This document shows, in pieces, positions 35,781 through 45,394 of a DNA stretch of 64,000 nucleotides. The translations under genes were made by a program, and so were the position numbers. The notes below the pieces were generated by a model. It was not told the origin of the DNA. It ran no database searches and saw only the letters and a program-made list of their open reading frames with translations. This DNA is from an uncultured Muribaculaceae bacterium (GTDB taxonomy: Bacteria; Bacteroidota; Bacteroidia; Bacteroidales; Muribaculaceae): contig CAJUHX010000003.1 of assembly GCA_910586455.1 (NCBI GenBank), positions 16,940 to 80,939 on the forward strand. The letters are read 5' to 3'. Every line of letters starts with the position of its first letter. Position 1 is the first letter of the stretch.

Positions 35781-36155
35781 TTATTCGGTTATTTCCACCC
35801 GGTTGCCCTCAGGGTCGAGCACCACGCCCATATAACAGCCGTTGACTGCCACAAAGGGCTCGCGGGCCACTGTGTTGCCGTCGGTGCGCAGCAGCTCTAT
35901 CAGAAAATCCACGCCCTGGCGTGAGCCTGTGCTCACGGCCAGATGCGCAGTGGTGGGTTGTGCCGACTGTTTGTCGCTGTGATGCAGAATCTCGAGGGAC
36001 GAGGCCGACGGGTCGGACGAGCGCAGAAAGTAGCACTGCACGCCGCGGGCGGGGTCGCTGTAGAGTTCCGACGAACTCATGGCAAAGTAGCGCATGTACC
36101 AGTAGCGCAGCCGTTCGATGTCGTTGGCCTCGATGCCTATATGTGAAATTCTCAT
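35781..36155 (-). CDS. VOC-superfamily protein (glyoxalase-like)
   Basis: A 124-residue single vicinal-oxygen-chelate domain. It starts [23 protein letters not shown], the classic first beta-alpha unit, and ends [16 protein letters not shown] with the metal-ligand Glu. His6 and Glu (near 122) are likely metal ligands; a further His in HLAVS is near 72. Members include lactoylglutathione lyases and dioxygenases; the substrate is unknown. Its start overlaps the alaS stop (ATGA), so it is translated with alaS. Confidence 0.85.
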   Translation of the reverse strand: MRISHIGIEANDIERLRYWYMRYFAMSSSELYSDPARGVQCYFLRSSDPSASSLEILHHSDKQSAQPTTAHLAVSTGSRQGVDFLIELLRTDGNTVAREPFVAVNGCYMGVVLDPEGNRVEITE

Positions 36156-38779
36156 GCTTTGAGTTCGTTGATTATGGTGTTGAAGGCCTCGCCGAGTCCG
36201 TCCATGTCCTTGCCGCCGGCCTGTGCGAAGCCCGGCTGACCGCCGCCACCGCCTTTGATGGCCTTGGCTGCCGAACGCACCAGTGCCGAGGCGTTCTTGC
36301 CCGAGTTCACTATATCGTCGGTGAGCATTACTGTAAGCAGGGGTTTGCCGGCCTGGTCAAAGGTAGCGCCCACAAAGGCGGTGGGCTGCTTGGCACGCTT
36401 GCGCACTTCGAAGGCTATGTTCTTAACCATCTCGGGCAGGCGCGGACCTTTGAGTTCCACCAGGGCTATATCGCCCAGATAGGTGGCCTGCTGCATCAGC
36501 TGCACGGTCATATTGGCCACACGCTCGGCAAAGTATTCCTCAGCCTGCTTGCGCAGGGTGGCGTTCTCCTCTATCGACTTGCGCAGGGCACCCAGCACGT
36601 CGGGAGCGTTGTTGAACATGGCGCCAATCTGGCAGAGGGTATCGGAAACATTGTCGATAAAGTCCTCTACCTTGCTGCCGGTGATGGCCTCGATGCGCCG
36701 TATACCTGCGGCAATTGAGCTTTCGGAGAGTATGCGTATCATGCCTATGTTTCCGGTATTGGGCACATGGGTACCGCCGCAGAGTTCCACCGAGTCGCCG
36801 TAGCGTATCACGCGCACTTCATCGCCGTATTTTTCGCCAAAGAGGGCCATGGCGCCCATCTCGCGGGCTTCGGCAATGGGCACACAGCGCTTTTCGTCGC
36901 AGGCCATGGCCTGACGCACGCGTTTGTTGGCCAGATGCTCAACCTTGCGAATTTCTTCGGGAGTAAGTTTCTGGAAGTGGCTGAAGTCGAAGCGCAGCAC
37001 CTCGGGCGACACGAACGAGCCTTTCTGCTCCACGTGTGTGCCCAGCACTTCGCGCAGGGCCTGGTGCAGCAGGTGTGTGGCGCTGTGGTTGCGCGAAGTG
37101 GCCATGCGGGCTTCGGTGTCGATTGCCGCGCGGAAGTCGGCTGCGGGGTCAGCCGGCAGAGTGGTGGTCAGATGCACTCCTACTCCGTTTTCACGCTTGG
37201 TGTCGTATATGTCGATGCTCCGGCCGGTGGCTGTGTCGGTAAGGGTGCCGCGGTCGCCGGTCTGACCGCCCATCTCGGCGTAGAAGGGGGTGCGGTCGAG
37301 AATTATCTGATAAAATTCGCGGTTTTTCTGTTTTACCTTGCGGTAGCGGAGTATGCGGCATTCGGCCTCGGTAAAGTCATAGCCTACAAACTCCTGCTCG
37401 CCATCGCGCACAGTGACCCAGTCGGTGGCCTCCACGGCGGCAGCATTGCGGGCACGCGACTTCTGCGCTTCCATCTCACGGTCGAAGCCCTCGCGGTCGA
37501 GGGTCATGCTGTTCTCGCGCAGAATCAGGTCGGTGAGGTCAAGCGGGAAGCCGTAGGTATCGTAGAGTGTAAAGGCCTGCTTGCCGCTGATGCTGTCGCT
37601 GCCGGCCTTGCGTGCCTGGGCCATTGCGTCGTCGAGCAGGCGGATACCGTTCTCGAGCGTGCGCAGGAACGAGTCTTCCTCTTCCTTGATTACCCGCATG
37701 ATGAGTTCGCGCTGGCCGGGCAGTTCGGGATAAGCCTCGCCCATCGAGTCGATGAGAGTGTCGACCAGGCGATACATGAATGCGTTTTTCTGCCCCAGGA
37801 AGGTGTAGGCATAGCGCACTGCGCGGCGCAGTATACGGCGTATCACATAGCCTGCCTTGGCGTTGCCTGGCAGCTGACTGTCGGCAATGGAGAATGCGAT
37901 TGTACGCACATGGTCGGCCACCACACGCATGGCCACGTCGGCCTTGTGGTCCTTGCCGTATTCCATGCCCGAGAGATCGGCGATTTTGCCAATCAGCGGG
38001 GTGAACACGTCGGTGTCGTAGTTCGAAGTCTTGCCCTGCAGGGCCATGCACAGACGTTCGAAGCCCATGCCGGTGTCGATTACCTTGGCGGGCAGGGGCT
38101 CCAGCGAGCCGTCGGCCTTGCGGTTGTACTGCATGAACACCAGGTTCCAGATTTCGATTACCTGAGGATGGTCTTTGTTTACCATCTCGGCTCCGGGTAT
38201 GAGGTTGCGCTCGGCCTGCGGACGCAAGTCGATATGGATTTCGGAGCAGGGGCCACATGGACCGGTGTCGCCCATCTCCCAGAAGTTGTCGTGCTTGTTG
38301 CCGTTGATTATGTGATCGGCGGGCAGATGGCGCTCCCATATAGCGGCAGCCTCGTCGTCGCGGCTCAGACCTTCATCGGGCGCGCCTTCGAACACTGTGG
38401 CGTACAGGCGCTCGGGGTCGAGCTTGAGCACGTCGACCAGGTATTCCCATGCCCAGTCGATGGCTTCTTGCTTGAAGTAGTCGCCGAACGACCAGTTGCC
38501 CAGCATTTCGAACATGGTGTGGTGGTATGTATCCATGCCCACTTCCTCGAGGTCGTTATGCTTGCCCGACACTCGCAGACACTTCTGCGAATCGGCTACG
38601 CGGGAGTACTTGGCCGCCTTATTGCCCAGAATAATATCCTTGAACTGGTTCATACCGGCGTTGGTGAACATAAGTGTGGGGTCGTCTTTGATGACCATAG
38701 GAGCGGAAGGCACAATGTGGTGTCCCTTTCCGGCAAAGAAAGTTTTAAACGATTCTCTGATTTCTTTTGCAGTGAGCAT
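36152..38779 (-). CDS. alaS: Alanyl-tRNA synthetase
   Basis: An 875-residue class II synthetase, near the usual 870-880. The catalytic core is at 1-350 ([42 protein letters not shown]). The editing domain carries the zinc ligands: [12 protein letters not shown] and [13 protein letters not shown] with [18 protein letters not shown] before it. The C-terminal domain ends with DGLGEAFN, including the [14 protein letters not shown] loop. It has a complete promoter, and the VOC gene follows in overlap. Confidence 0.97.
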   Translation of the reverse strand: MLTAKEIRESFKTFFAGKGHHIVPSAPMVIKDDPTLMFTNAGMNQFKDIILGNKAAKYSRVADSQKCLRVSGKHNDLEEVGMDTYHHTMFEMLGNWSFGDYFKQEAIDWAWEYLVDVLKLDPERLYATVFEGAPDEGLSRDDEAAAIWERHLPADHIINGNKHDNFWEMGDTGPCGPCSEIHIDLRPQAERNLIPGAEMVNKDHPQVIEIWNLVFMQYNRKADGSLEPLPAKVIDTGMGFERLCMALQGKTSNYDTDVFTPLIGKIADLSGMEYGKDHKADVAMRVVADHVRTIAFSIADSQLPGNAKAGYVIRRILRRAVRYAYTFLGQKNAFMYRLVDTLIDSMGEAYPELPGQRELIMRVIKEEEDSFLRTLENGIRLLDDAMAQARKAGSDSISGKQAFTLYDTYGFPLDLTDLILRENSMTLDREGFDREMEAQKSRARNAAAVEATDWVTVRDGEQEFVGYDFTEAECRILRYRKVKQKNREFYQIILDRTPFYAEMGGQTGDRGTLTDTATGRSIDIYDTKRENGVGVHLTTTLPADPAADFRAAIDTEARMATSRNHSATHLLHQALREVLGTHVEQKGSFVSPEVLRFDFSHFQKLTPEEIRKVEHLANKRVRQAMACDEKRCVPIAEAREMGAMALFGEKYGDEVRVIRYGDSVELCGGTHVPNTGNIGMIRILSESSIAAGIRRIEAITGSKVEDFIDNVSDTLCQIGAMFNNAPDVLGALRKSIEENATLRKQAEEYFAERVANMTVQLMQQATYLGDIALVELKGPRLPEMVKNIAFEVRKRAKQPTAFVGATFDQAGKPLLTVMLTDDIVNSGKNASALVRSAAKAIKGGGGGQPGFAQAGGKDMDGLGEAFNTIINELKA

Positions 38780-38832
38780 ATTTTTGAAAATTTATCTTCA
38801 TCTATTTAAATGCGCATGCGCGCAATTACATG

Positions 38833-38864
38833 CAAAGTTACAAAGTTTTTTGCGTATATGCAAA
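38833..38864 (-). promoter_or_regulatory. Promoter of alaS
   Basis: Minus strand: TTTG (CAAA at 38861-38864), 20-nt gap, TAACTTTG (38833-38840). It lies 53 nt before the alaS ATG. Confidence 0.8.
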
Positions 38865-38952
38865 TTTTACTTACACGCCGAGTCCGCGTCTCAGTCATGC
38901 ACAGTCACGAAATGCCACATCAAAGATTTTTTTTGAAAAAAACTTCATAAAA

Positions 38953-38984
38953 TTTGTGTATTCAAAATAATCGTTTTAACTTTG
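38953..38984 (+). promoter_or_regulatory. Promoter of the secreted protein gene at 39058
   Basis: TTTG (38953-38956), 20-nt gap, TAACTTTG (38977-38984). The ATG is 73 nt further on. The region 38865-39057 holds only this promoter and A/T-rich sequence. Confidence 0.8.
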
Positions 38985-39057
38985 CCAAGTGCATAGCCAT
39001 TGCAGGCCGTGCACAGTGAAATGAACTTTAAAATCAAACAATAATTATCATTTCCTT

Positions 39058-40329
39058 ATGAAAAAAGTTTACTCCGCATTGTTCGCCGCAGGCTTCAGCG
39101 CTTTCGCCTGCTCGGCTGCAAACCCCACTCCGGCATCTCCAGTACTGCCTCAGTTCAGCCTCGAGACTCTGAGCGCCGGAATCGGCAGCAACGTAACCGT
39201 AGCCAACAACTCTGCCAACGGCATGATGAAGGCTGCCGCAAACAACAATGCCCCCGCCACCCTCACAGGCCTCGACCTCTGCTTCAACTGGACCTACATT
39301 GCCCAGGATGGCCAGATGCCCATGTCGCAATCCCTTACACTCAGCCTTACCAAAACCGAAGACGGTGTACAGTCCTATTCAGCCACCGGCTTCCTCGCAG
39401 GCATGATGGTTGAGGAAGTAAAACTCCACCCCATGGAACTGCTGTACGAACCTGCTACCGGTACCCTCGTGATTCCCGCTGCCCAGACTATCGCAGAGTT
39501 TAAGGGCGACAAATTTACCATATGGAACTATCGCAAAGATGACGATCGACTGTATTCCGGAATAAACTTCTACTTCGAATACAACAACGGTACATTCGAG
39601 TGGAAAAACCCCATAGACGTGACTAACGATGCCGGCCAGCTTGAACCATTCACCACAAAGAGCCTCGTAGTCGGAGCCCTCAAAAGCGATGGAGTTTCAG
39701 CTATGGTTCAGGCAACCAATCTTGAGTTCCGCGTTGCTCAGGGCCGTATGTCCTACACCGGCGACCTTATCGACAAAAACACCGGCTCGACTATACCTAC
39801 CAATGTTGAAGGCCCCCTGTTTACTTCGGTCGAAAATGGTCAGCTCATAGTAGAAAACTTCGGCTCGCCAAACTTCGAGTGGCTCGTTCCTTTCACCGTC
39901 AACACTGCCAACCAGACTATAACCTGCGAAAACGTACAACTTTTCTCCGAAGGCGGTGTTCCCTACTACCTGTCATCAGCCAAGGAACTCTTCAATGAAT
40001 ATGAAGACGAAGGCTCCTACAAAGTTGTGGCTCCCTACACCGTAGCTGACGGCAAGACAACCGTGAATGTCGGTGAGTGGAACGCATTCGCATACGACGC
40101 CGCCACTAAGGAAGACGTAAACGCCTATGTAAAATTCTACAACACCAAGATGGTATTAAACTTCGACCTCAACGCTATGTTTGCCTCAGTAGGCAACATC
40201 GCAGTTGACGAAGCCGACGCCAACGCTCCCGTAGAATACTACAACCTTCAGGGCGTACGCGTTATGAACCCCGAAAACGGCCTCTACATCCGTCGTCAGG
40301 GCAAGAACGTTACCAAGGTTATCCTCTGA
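39058..40329 (+). CDS. Large secreted protein with a short C-terminal surface tail
   Basis: A 423-residue exported protein: signal peptide (MKKVYSALFAAGFSAFACSA) and a beta-rich body with two repeats of similar strands (roughly 20-200 and 200-370). The end is a compact tail (EYYNLQGVRVMNP ... GLYIRRQGKNVTKVIL) like those on many Bacteroidales surface proteins. The same kind of tail ends the protein at 62082. The function of the body is not recognised. It sits between alaS (divergent) and the M23 peptidase, with its own promoter and a perfect terminator, so it is an independent unit. Confidence 0.8.
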   Translation: MKKVYSALFAAGFSAFACSAANPTPASPVLPQFSLETLSAGIGSNVTVANNSANGMMKAAANNNAPATLTGLDLCFNWTYIAQDGQMPMSQSLTLSLTKTEDGVQSYSATGFLAGMMVEEVKLHPMELLYEPATGTLVIPAAQTIAEFKGDKFTIWNYRKDDDRLYSGINFYFEYNNGTFEWKNPIDVTNDAGQLEPFTTKSLVVGALKSDGVSAMVQATNLEFRVAQGRMSYTGDLIDKNTGSTIPTNVEGPLFTSVENGQLIVENFGSPNFEWLVPFTVNTANQTITCENVQLFSEGGVPYYLSSAKELFNEYEDEGSYKVVAPYTVADGKTTVNVGEWNAFAYDAATKEDVNAYVKFYNTKMVLNFDLNAMFASVGNIAVDEADANAPVEYYNLQGVRVMNPENGLYIRRQGKNVTKVIL

Positions 40330-40356
40330 TAACAATCCCGGTAATCAGATACACCG

Positions 40357-40388
40357 AAAAGGCCGCACCAAGTTGGTGCGGCCTTTTT
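40357..40388 (+). terminator. Intrinsic terminator after the secreted protein gene
   Basis: A 14-bp perfect stem, AAAAGGCCGCACCA (40357-40370) and TGGTGCGGCCTTTT (40374-40387), loop AGT, followed by T5 (40384-40388). Confidence 0.92.
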
Positions 40389-40392
40389 GTGT

Positions 40393-40423
40393 TTTGCCAA
40401 ATGACGATTTTTTATTAACTTTG
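40393..40423 (+). promoter_or_regulatory. Promoter of the M23 peptidase, leaderless arrangement
   Basis: TTTG (40393-40396), 19-nt gap, TAACTTTG (40416-40423), then CACC and the ATG at 40428. The in-frame TAA at 40416 excludes any longer start. The mRNA should begin at or next to the start codon. Confidence 0.8.
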
Positions 40424-40427
40424 CACC

Positions 40428-41399
40428 ATGTCACGCAAAACATTCTACCGATACAACCCGGCCACCGACGGATACGAACGTGTATACCCGTCAGCCCGAC
40501 AACGGCTCTGGAGCGTGTTGCGGCAGACAGTGATAGGCGTTGCAGCAGGTATTGGCGTGGCATTGGCGGCATATTATATCATAGATTTTCCGCGCGAAAA
40601 AAAACTGCGCGACGAAAATCAGCGTCTGCGGGCAAGCGTAGAACTGCTCGACCGTCGCAGCGACCGCGCCATTGATGTGATGGAAGACATAATGGCACGC
40701 GACAATAACTTTTACCGAGTGATGCTTCAGGCCGACCCGTTGCCTCCGGGCCGACGTCTGGCAGGCCTCGAACGACAGCGCCTGTACGAAGAATACGACA
40801 CCATGCCCGACTACAGCCTGGTTGGGGCCGTGACCGATAAGCTCGACCTGCTCGACCACATGATTTATGCACAAAGCAACTCGTTCGACGAACTGCGGCA
40901 ACAGGCTGCAAGCCTGAAAGACCGTGCCGAACACGTGCCGGCCATACCGCCTGTATCGGCAAAACACCTCAAGCAGATGGCCTCGGGATACGGCTACCGG
41001 CGCGACCCTGTGTACGGAACTTCGCGTTTCCACGAGGGTATGGACTTCGCGGCCGACATCGGCACCCCGGTTTACGCCACAGCCGACGGTGTGGTGGACT
41101 GGGCCGACTGGAAAAGCGCCTACGGCAATCTCATAGAGCTGCGCCACGGTTATAACTACACAACACGCTACGCGCATCTGTCGAAAATTTTAGTTAAAAA
41201 AGGTCAGATGGTAAAACGCGGCGACCAGATAGGTCTGGTGGGAAACACCGGCAAAAGTACCGGCCCGCACCTGCACTACGAGGTTCACCTGGCCGGAAAG
41301 CACCAGAATCCGGTAAACTACTACTTCTACGACCTCTCACCCGAGGAATACGATGCCATGATACGCCGGGCCGAAAATGCAGGACACGTAATGGATTAA
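40428..41399 (+). CDS. M23-family peptidoglycan endopeptidase, membrane-anchored
   Basis: A 323-residue envelope protein. A single membrane helix at about 30-50 anchors it, followed by a coiled region (KLRDENQRLRASVELLDRRSDRA). The C-terminal LytM/M23 zinc peptidase domain has RFHEGMDFAADIGTPV (His and Asp ligands), YAHLS and GPHLHYEVH. It would cut peptide cross-bridges, helping growth or division. The terminal part of the upstream coil (residues 75-160) may regulate it. It is followed by a MerR-type gene 22 nt later, a neighbour order common in Bacteroidales next to alaS. Confidence 0.92.
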   Translation: MSRKTFYRYNPATDGYERVYPSARQRLWSVLRQTVIGVAAGIGVALAAYYIIDFPREKKLRDENQRLRASVELLDRRSDRAIDVMEDIMARDNNFYRVMLQADPLPPGRRLAGLERQRLYEEYDTMPDYSLVGAVTDKLDLLDHMIYAQSNSFDELRQQAASLKDRAEHVPAIPPVSAKHLKQMASGYGYRRDPVYGTSRFHEGMDFAADIGTPVYATADGVVDWADWKSAYGNLIELRHGYNYTTRYAHLSKILVKKGQMVKRGDQIGLVGNTGKSTGPHLHYEVHLAGKHQNPVNYYFYDLSPEEYDAMIRRAENAGHVMD

Positions 41400-41420
41400 C
41401 ACGCGCCCACACACCGCTTT

Positions 41421-41744
41421 ATGGACGAATTAAACAAAAAATACTATAAAATCGGCGAGGTAGCCCGCATACTCGAGCTACCTCAAAGCACCCTGCGATT
41501 CTGGGAAAGGAAATTCAGCATCATAAGGCCACGGCGCAACGATCGCGGAACCCGCTTCTACACCCCCGGCGATATGGAGCGCCTGCGAATGGTAAAATAT
41601 CTTGTTCACGAAAAGGGGCTTAAAATCGAGGCCGCGGTTGAGCAGGTAAACCGCAACCGCAGCAACGTAAGCCGCCGATTCGAGGTTATAGAACGCCTCA
41701 GAGCCATACGCACCACGCTCACCGATATTCTCGACGCACTCTGA
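41421..41744 (+). CDS. MerR-family transcriptional regulator
   Basis: A 107-residue regulator with the N-terminal winged-helix DNA-binding domain YKIGEVARILELPQSTLRFWERKF, followed by DRGTRFYTPGDMERLRMVKYLVHEKGLKI. The C-terminal coil is short (RRFEVIERLRAIRTTLTDILDAL), so there is no large ligand domain. It may dimerise and bind simple inverted operators. It starts 22 nt after the M23 gene in the same direction and probably shares its transcript. The target promoters are unknown. Confidence 0.9.
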   Translation: MDELNKKYYKIGEVARILELPQSTLRFWERKFSIIRPRRNDRGTRFYTPGDMERLRMVKYLVHEKGLKIEAAVEQVNRNRSNVSRRFEVIERLRAIRTTLTDILDAL

Positions 41745-41786
41745 TAGCAAACCTTTCGGCTTTTACTTTCGTTATAGCATAAAACT

Positions 41787-41807
41787 ATGAAAAGTAAACG
41801 AAAATGA
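41787..41807 (+). CDS. Possible 6-residue leader peptide upstream of the PepSY-like gene
   Basis: ATG at 41787 opens the peptide MKSKRK, whose stop TGA (41805-41807) overlaps the ATG of the next gene (ATGA). It lies in a short repeat: TTTACTTT (41762-41769) and AAAGTAAA (41791-41798). It is very short and unproven; it could simply be chance, but translational coupling is a clear prediction. Confidence 0.3.
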   Translation: MKSKRK

Positions 41808-42286
41808 AACTGAAAACCATTATGGCCATAGGCGCGCTGGCAGTGCTGCCCCTGACCGCCGCCGCACAACTGCCCCAGGGCGGCCCCGGCATAGCAGTGG
41901 CCGGCTCTGTATCTCCCACCGAACTGCCTAAGAAAGCGCAGGAATTTCTGTCGAAGTATTATCCGCAGCAGCAGTGCGCGTCGCTGATGAAAGACTTCAC
42001 CGACAACGAATATGAACTCCGCATGACCGACGGAACCGAAATAACATTCTTCGCCGATGGCCGCATCGACGAAATAGAGGCTCCGAAAGGAGGCATACTG
42101 CCACTGAAAGTAATAAAGGCACTGCTGCCCGAAAAGAGCTTCCGGCACCTCAACGACAACAGCTATCTGGGCATGGTCAACGAAATCGACTACAAGGCAA
42201 ACGGCTACAAAGTATCGCTGAAGACCAACGCACCCGACGACATCACCTACTCCCTCGCCGGCGATGTGGTGGAAATCGACTACTGA
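41804..42286 (+). CDS. PepSY-like (DUF2874-type) exported protein
   Basis: A 160-residue periplasmic protein: signal peptide ending TAAAQ, then two PepSY-like units. The first contains [34 protein letters not shown] and [14 protein letters not shown], and the second [27 protein letters not shown]. These short beta-alpha repeats are typical of small Bacteroidetes proteins that bind to or inhibit proteases. The start overlaps the tiny upstream reading frame. No clear promoter is seen. It ends 94 nt before hisS. Confidence 0.8.
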   Translation: MKLKTIMAIGALAVLPLTAAAQLPQGGPGIAVAGSVSPTELPKKAQEFLSKYYPQQQCASLMKDFTDNEYELRMTDGTEITFFADGRIDEIEAPKGGILPLKVIKALLPEKSFRHLNDNSYLGMVNEIDYKANGYKVSLKTNAPDDITYSLAGDVVEIDY

Positions 42287-42296
42287 TAGCCTCTTA

Positions 42297-42327
42297 TTGC
42301 AAATACCGATAAAAAACACTAACTTTG
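42297..42327 (+). promoter_or_regulatory. Promoter of hisS
   Basis: TTG (42297-42299), 20-nt gap, TAACTTTG (42320-42327). The last four bases lie inside a 38-bp palindrome. Confidence 0.75.
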
Positions 42328-42361
42328 CAGCCGGAACGGTACGTACCGTTCCGGCTGCAAA
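42324..42361. promoter_or_regulatory. 38-bp perfect palindrome at the hisS transcription start
   Basis: TTTGCAGCCGGAACGGTAC (42324-42342) is followed with no spacer by its exact reverse complement (42343-42361). It begins inside the -7 box and covers the expected transcription start. As DNA it could be an operator; as RNA it would make a very stable hairpin at or near the 5' end. No protein-coding constraint explains it. Confidence 0.85.
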
Positions 42362-42380
42362 TTCATACACCTACCACACA

Positions 42381-43751
42381 ATGGCACAGAAACCTTCAAT
42401 ACCCAAAGGCACGCGCGATTTCACTGCCGAGGAAATGGCGCGCCGCAACTATATCTTCGACACTATCCGCGATGTGTTCCGCCTCTACGGCTATCGCCAG
42501 ATTGAAACTCCGGCAATGGAAAACCTATGCACCCTGATGGGCAAATACGGCGAAGAGGGCGACAAACTCCTGTTCAAAGTACTCAACTCGGGCGACTTCC
42601 TGCGCGGAGTGAACCATCAGCTTATCGAAGCCGAAAATTGCCCGCGCCTGGCAGCACAGATTTGCGAGAAGGGTCTGCGCTACGACCTTACCGTGCCTTT
42701 CGCCCGCTTTGTGGTACAGCACCGCAACGAACTGCAGTTCCCATTCCGCCGCTTCCAGATTCAGCCTGTATGGCGTGCCGACCGACCCCAGAAAGGACGC
42801 TACCGCGAGTTCTACCAGTGCGACGCTGACGTAGTTGGCTCCGACTCGCTGCTCAACGAAGTGGAATTGCTGCAGATGATTGACGAGGTATTCGCCCGCC
42901 TGGGCATACGCATTGCCATCAAGCTCAACAACCGCAAGGTTCTGGCAGGAATTGCCGAGCTGATAGGCGAGCCCGACAAACTCATCGACATCACCGTGGC
43001 TATTGACAAAATCGACAAAATAGGCATCGACAAGGTTAACGACGAACTGGCCGAACACGGCCTCAAGCCCGAAGCCATTGCCGCGCTGCGCCCCATACTC
43101 GAAATAAGCGGTTCGCTGCAGGAGCGCCTCGCAGCTCTGGCCGACCTGCTGGCCGGCAGCGAAACCGGCAACAAGGGTGTGGACGAACTGCGCACAGTAT
43201 GCGACGCCGTAACCACGCTGGGCCTCCGCGCCGAACTCGACCTCGACGTAAGCCTTGCACGCGGACTCAACTACTACACCGGCACTATTATAGAGGTGAA
43301 AGCCCTCGACGTGGCCATCGGATCCATTACCGGCGGCGGACGCTACGACAACCTCACAGGCATATTCGGCCTGCCGGGCGTGTCGGGTGTAGGAATCTCG
43401 TTCGGCGCCGACCGTATCTACGACGTTCTCAATACCCTCGGACTCTATCCCGAGTCGACCGCCGGGAGCACTAAGGTGATGTTTGCCAACTTCGGCACCG
43501 CCGAGGCCGCCGCATCGCTGCAGTTAGTTCAGAAACTGCGCGCTGCCGGAATACCCGCCGAACTATACCCCGACCAGGCCAAACTGAAAAAACAGTTCGG
43601 CTACGCCGACGCTCTGGCCATACCATACGTGGCCATTATAGGCGAAAGCGAACTGGCCGAAAAGCGCCTTACGCTCAAAAACATGGCTTCCGGCGAACAG
43701 ATGTCGGTGGCTTTCGACGACATTGTATCTACCCTAACCAACTTAAAATGA
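42381..43751 (+). CDS. hisS: Histidyl-tRNA synthetase
   Basis: A 456-residue class II synthetase from the ATG at 42381, the first after the palindrome. Motif 1 is [13 protein letters not shown]. Motif 2 is [28 protein letters not shown]. The histidine-binding motifs are [11 protein letters not shown] and GGGRYDNL. The C-terminal anticodon domain begins near 355 ([18 protein letters not shown]). It is a little longer than the E. coli enzyme (424). It overlaps the LysM gene by ATGA, so the two are co-translated. Confidence 0.97.
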   Translation: MAQKPSIPKGTRDFTAEEMARRNYIFDTIRDVFRLYGYRQIETPAMENLCTLMGKYGEEGDKLLFKVLNSGDFLRGVNHQLIEAENCPRLAAQICEKGLRYDLTVPFARFVVQHRNELQFPFRRFQIQPVWRADRPQKGRYREFYQCDADVVGSDSLLNEVELLQMIDEVFARLGIRIAIKLNNRKVLAGIAELIGEPDKLIDITVAIDKIDKIGIDKVNDELAEHGLKPEAIAALRPILEISGSLQERLAALADLLAGSETGNKGVDELRTVCDAVTTLGLRAELDLDVSLARGLNYYTGTIIEVKALDVAIGSITGGGRYDNLTGIFGLPGVSGVGISFGADRIYDVLNTLGLYPESTAGSTKVMFANFGTAEAAASLQLVQKLRAAGIPAELYPDQAKLKKQFGYADALAIPYVAIIGESELAEKRLTLKNMASGEQMSVAFDDIVSTLTNLK

Positions 43752-45394
43752 GCTTTAGAAAATTCATCGGCTTCTGTCTGATCGCCGTAGCCTCTCTGAC
43801 AGCTTCCGCACGCATCGAACTGCCTGTGACGCAGGTAAACGGCCAGGCATGCTACTGCTACACTGTAGAGAAAAAACAGACCCTGTACAGCGTGGCTGAC
43901 AAACTCGGCCTCACACGCGACCAGATTGTGAAATACAATCCGGCGGCAGCCGACGGCGTAAAGAACGGTCAGGTGCTGTACTTCCCCGTCAATGAATTTC
44001 CCGACCTGGGCGACTCCGACAAGACCGTGGCCCTCCAGACCGGCACTTACACCGTAAAAAAAGGCGACTCATTCTACGGAATCTGCTATAAACTCGGTGT
44101 GACCAGCGACGCCCTGTTAGCCGCCAACCCGTCGATTGCGGCAGGCGTTAAGGTGGGCCAGGTACTGAAGGTGCCATCGCAGGCAATAGAGAAGCAGGCT
44201 GAAGAACAGGCGCGCGAAGAGGCCGCCAAAGACCCCGGCGAGCGTCTGGTGTCGCTCACTCCGGTAGTACCGGTAGTGGAAACAATAACGCCGGACGACT
44301 CCGTGGCTATCGAAAAAACCGCAAACATTGTGGTGATGCTGCCTTTTATGCTCAACCAATCCGAGCCCGACAAACACGCCATGAACGCTACCGACTTCTA
44401 TAAAGGCATGTTAATGGCAGCCGACTCGCTGAGCAATCGGCCGGGCCGAGTGAACATCTATACTTTCGATACCGAAGGCTCAACCGAGCGTGTGCGTAAC
44501 TTCTGCCGGACCGATACTTTCCGCAACGCCGCGGTAGTCATTGGCCCCGACGACCTCACTCAGCTCAATATCATAGGCTCGCACGCCGTGAGCGACGACC
44601 TGTACGTGTACAACGCCTTTGTGGTGCGCGACAGCAGCTACCTCTATAACCCGCGAATGTTACAGAGCTACATACCCAGCGACATAATGCTGGACAAGGC
44701 TGCCAATGCCGTCCGCGACATCTTTCCGGGCGCCACCCCGGTGGTACTGCGCCGCGACGGCGGACGCGACGACAAGGCGGACTTCATAAAACGCCTCACC
44801 GCACTGTACGCCGACACTGACACCCCTGTAACCACAATAGAATTTACCGACGCCCTTACAGCCGCCGACCTGAGCCGGCTGTCCTCCGGAAACAACTATG
44901 TGCTGATACCTACAAGCGGTTCGCTGGCCGAGTTCAACAAACTGTCGGGCGGAGTACTCGAGGCACAGGAAGAAGCCTTAGGCGGCTCGACATACGCCCT
45001 GTTCGGCTATCCCGACTGGACCAGCTTCCGCGGCCCCAACCGCGACATGCTGCACCGCCTGGGCGCCACCATCTATACCCGCTTCTACTACGACCCCTTC
45101 TCGCCCGAAGTAAAGCAGCTCGAAGCCCGTTACAACACCGACTTCGGCGGCGCCATGGTCGACGCAGTGCCCTCGCCCGCCCTGCTGGGCTTCGACACCG
45201 CATGGTTCCTGATCAACGACCTGCGCCGCGGCGGCAGCGAATATGTGCCAGAGAATACAGCATGGTACGGCGCACAGTCGAGCTTCCACTTTGTGAAGGC
45301 CGACTCTGCCGACCCCGAATCGGGCTACTATAACGACGAACTCTACATAATCCGTTTCTCGATAGATGGCATCCATACCGACCGCCTGCAGTAA
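43748..45394 (+). CDS. LysM-domain protein with periplasmic-binding-like domain
   Basis: A 548-residue secreted protein with a signal peptide (1-21) and two LysM motifs (about 38-82, [19 protein letters not shown], and about 97-143, [19 protein letters not shown]) that bind peptidoglycan. After a linker (150-195) comes a domain of about 340 residues resembling type I periplasmic binding proteins: [25 protein letters not shown] and FGYPDWTSF fit its alternating beta-alpha pattern. It may sense the wall or a soluble ligand. It overlaps hisS by ATGA and the next gene by 29 nt. Confidence 0.85.
   Translation: MSFRKFIGFCLIAVASLTASARIELPVTQVNGQACYCYTVEKKQTLYSVADKLGLTRDQIVKYNPAAADGVKNGQVLYFPVNEFPDLGDSDKTVALQTGTYTVKKGDSFYGICYKLGVTSDALLAANPSIAAGVKVGQVLKVPSQAIEKQAEEQAREEAAKDPGERLVSLTPVVPVVETITPDDSVAIEKTANIVVMLPFMLNQSEPDKHAMNATDFYKGMLMAADSLSNRPGRVNIYTFDTEGSTERVRNFCRTDTFRNAAVVIGPDDLTQLNIIGSHAVSDDLYVYNAFVVRDSSYLYNPRMLQSYIPSDIMLDKAANAVRDIFPGATPVVLRRDGGRDDKADFIKRLTALYADTDTPVTTIEFTDALTAADLSRLSSGNNYVLIPTSGSLAEFNKLSGGVLEAQEEALGGSTYALFGYPDWTSFRGPNRDMLHRLGATIYTRFYYDPFSPEVKQLEARYNTDFGGAMVDAVPSPALLGFDTAWFLINDLRRGGSEYVPENTAWYGAQSSFHFVKADSADPESGYYNDELYIIRFSIDGIHTDRLQ

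Noticed and set aside
36767..38809. A 680-residue open frame on the plus strand opposite alaS
   Set aside because: It is the antisense shadow of alaS: no signal peptide, family motif or promoter fits it, and its composition follows the GC-rich third codon positions of the real gene.
38865..38952. tRNA or small RNA gene in the gap upstream of alaS
   Set aside because: No cloverleaf or CCA end is visible; the sequence fits two divergent promoters and A/T-rich spacer. A scan by eye of the other gaps likewise showed no tRNA or rRNA.
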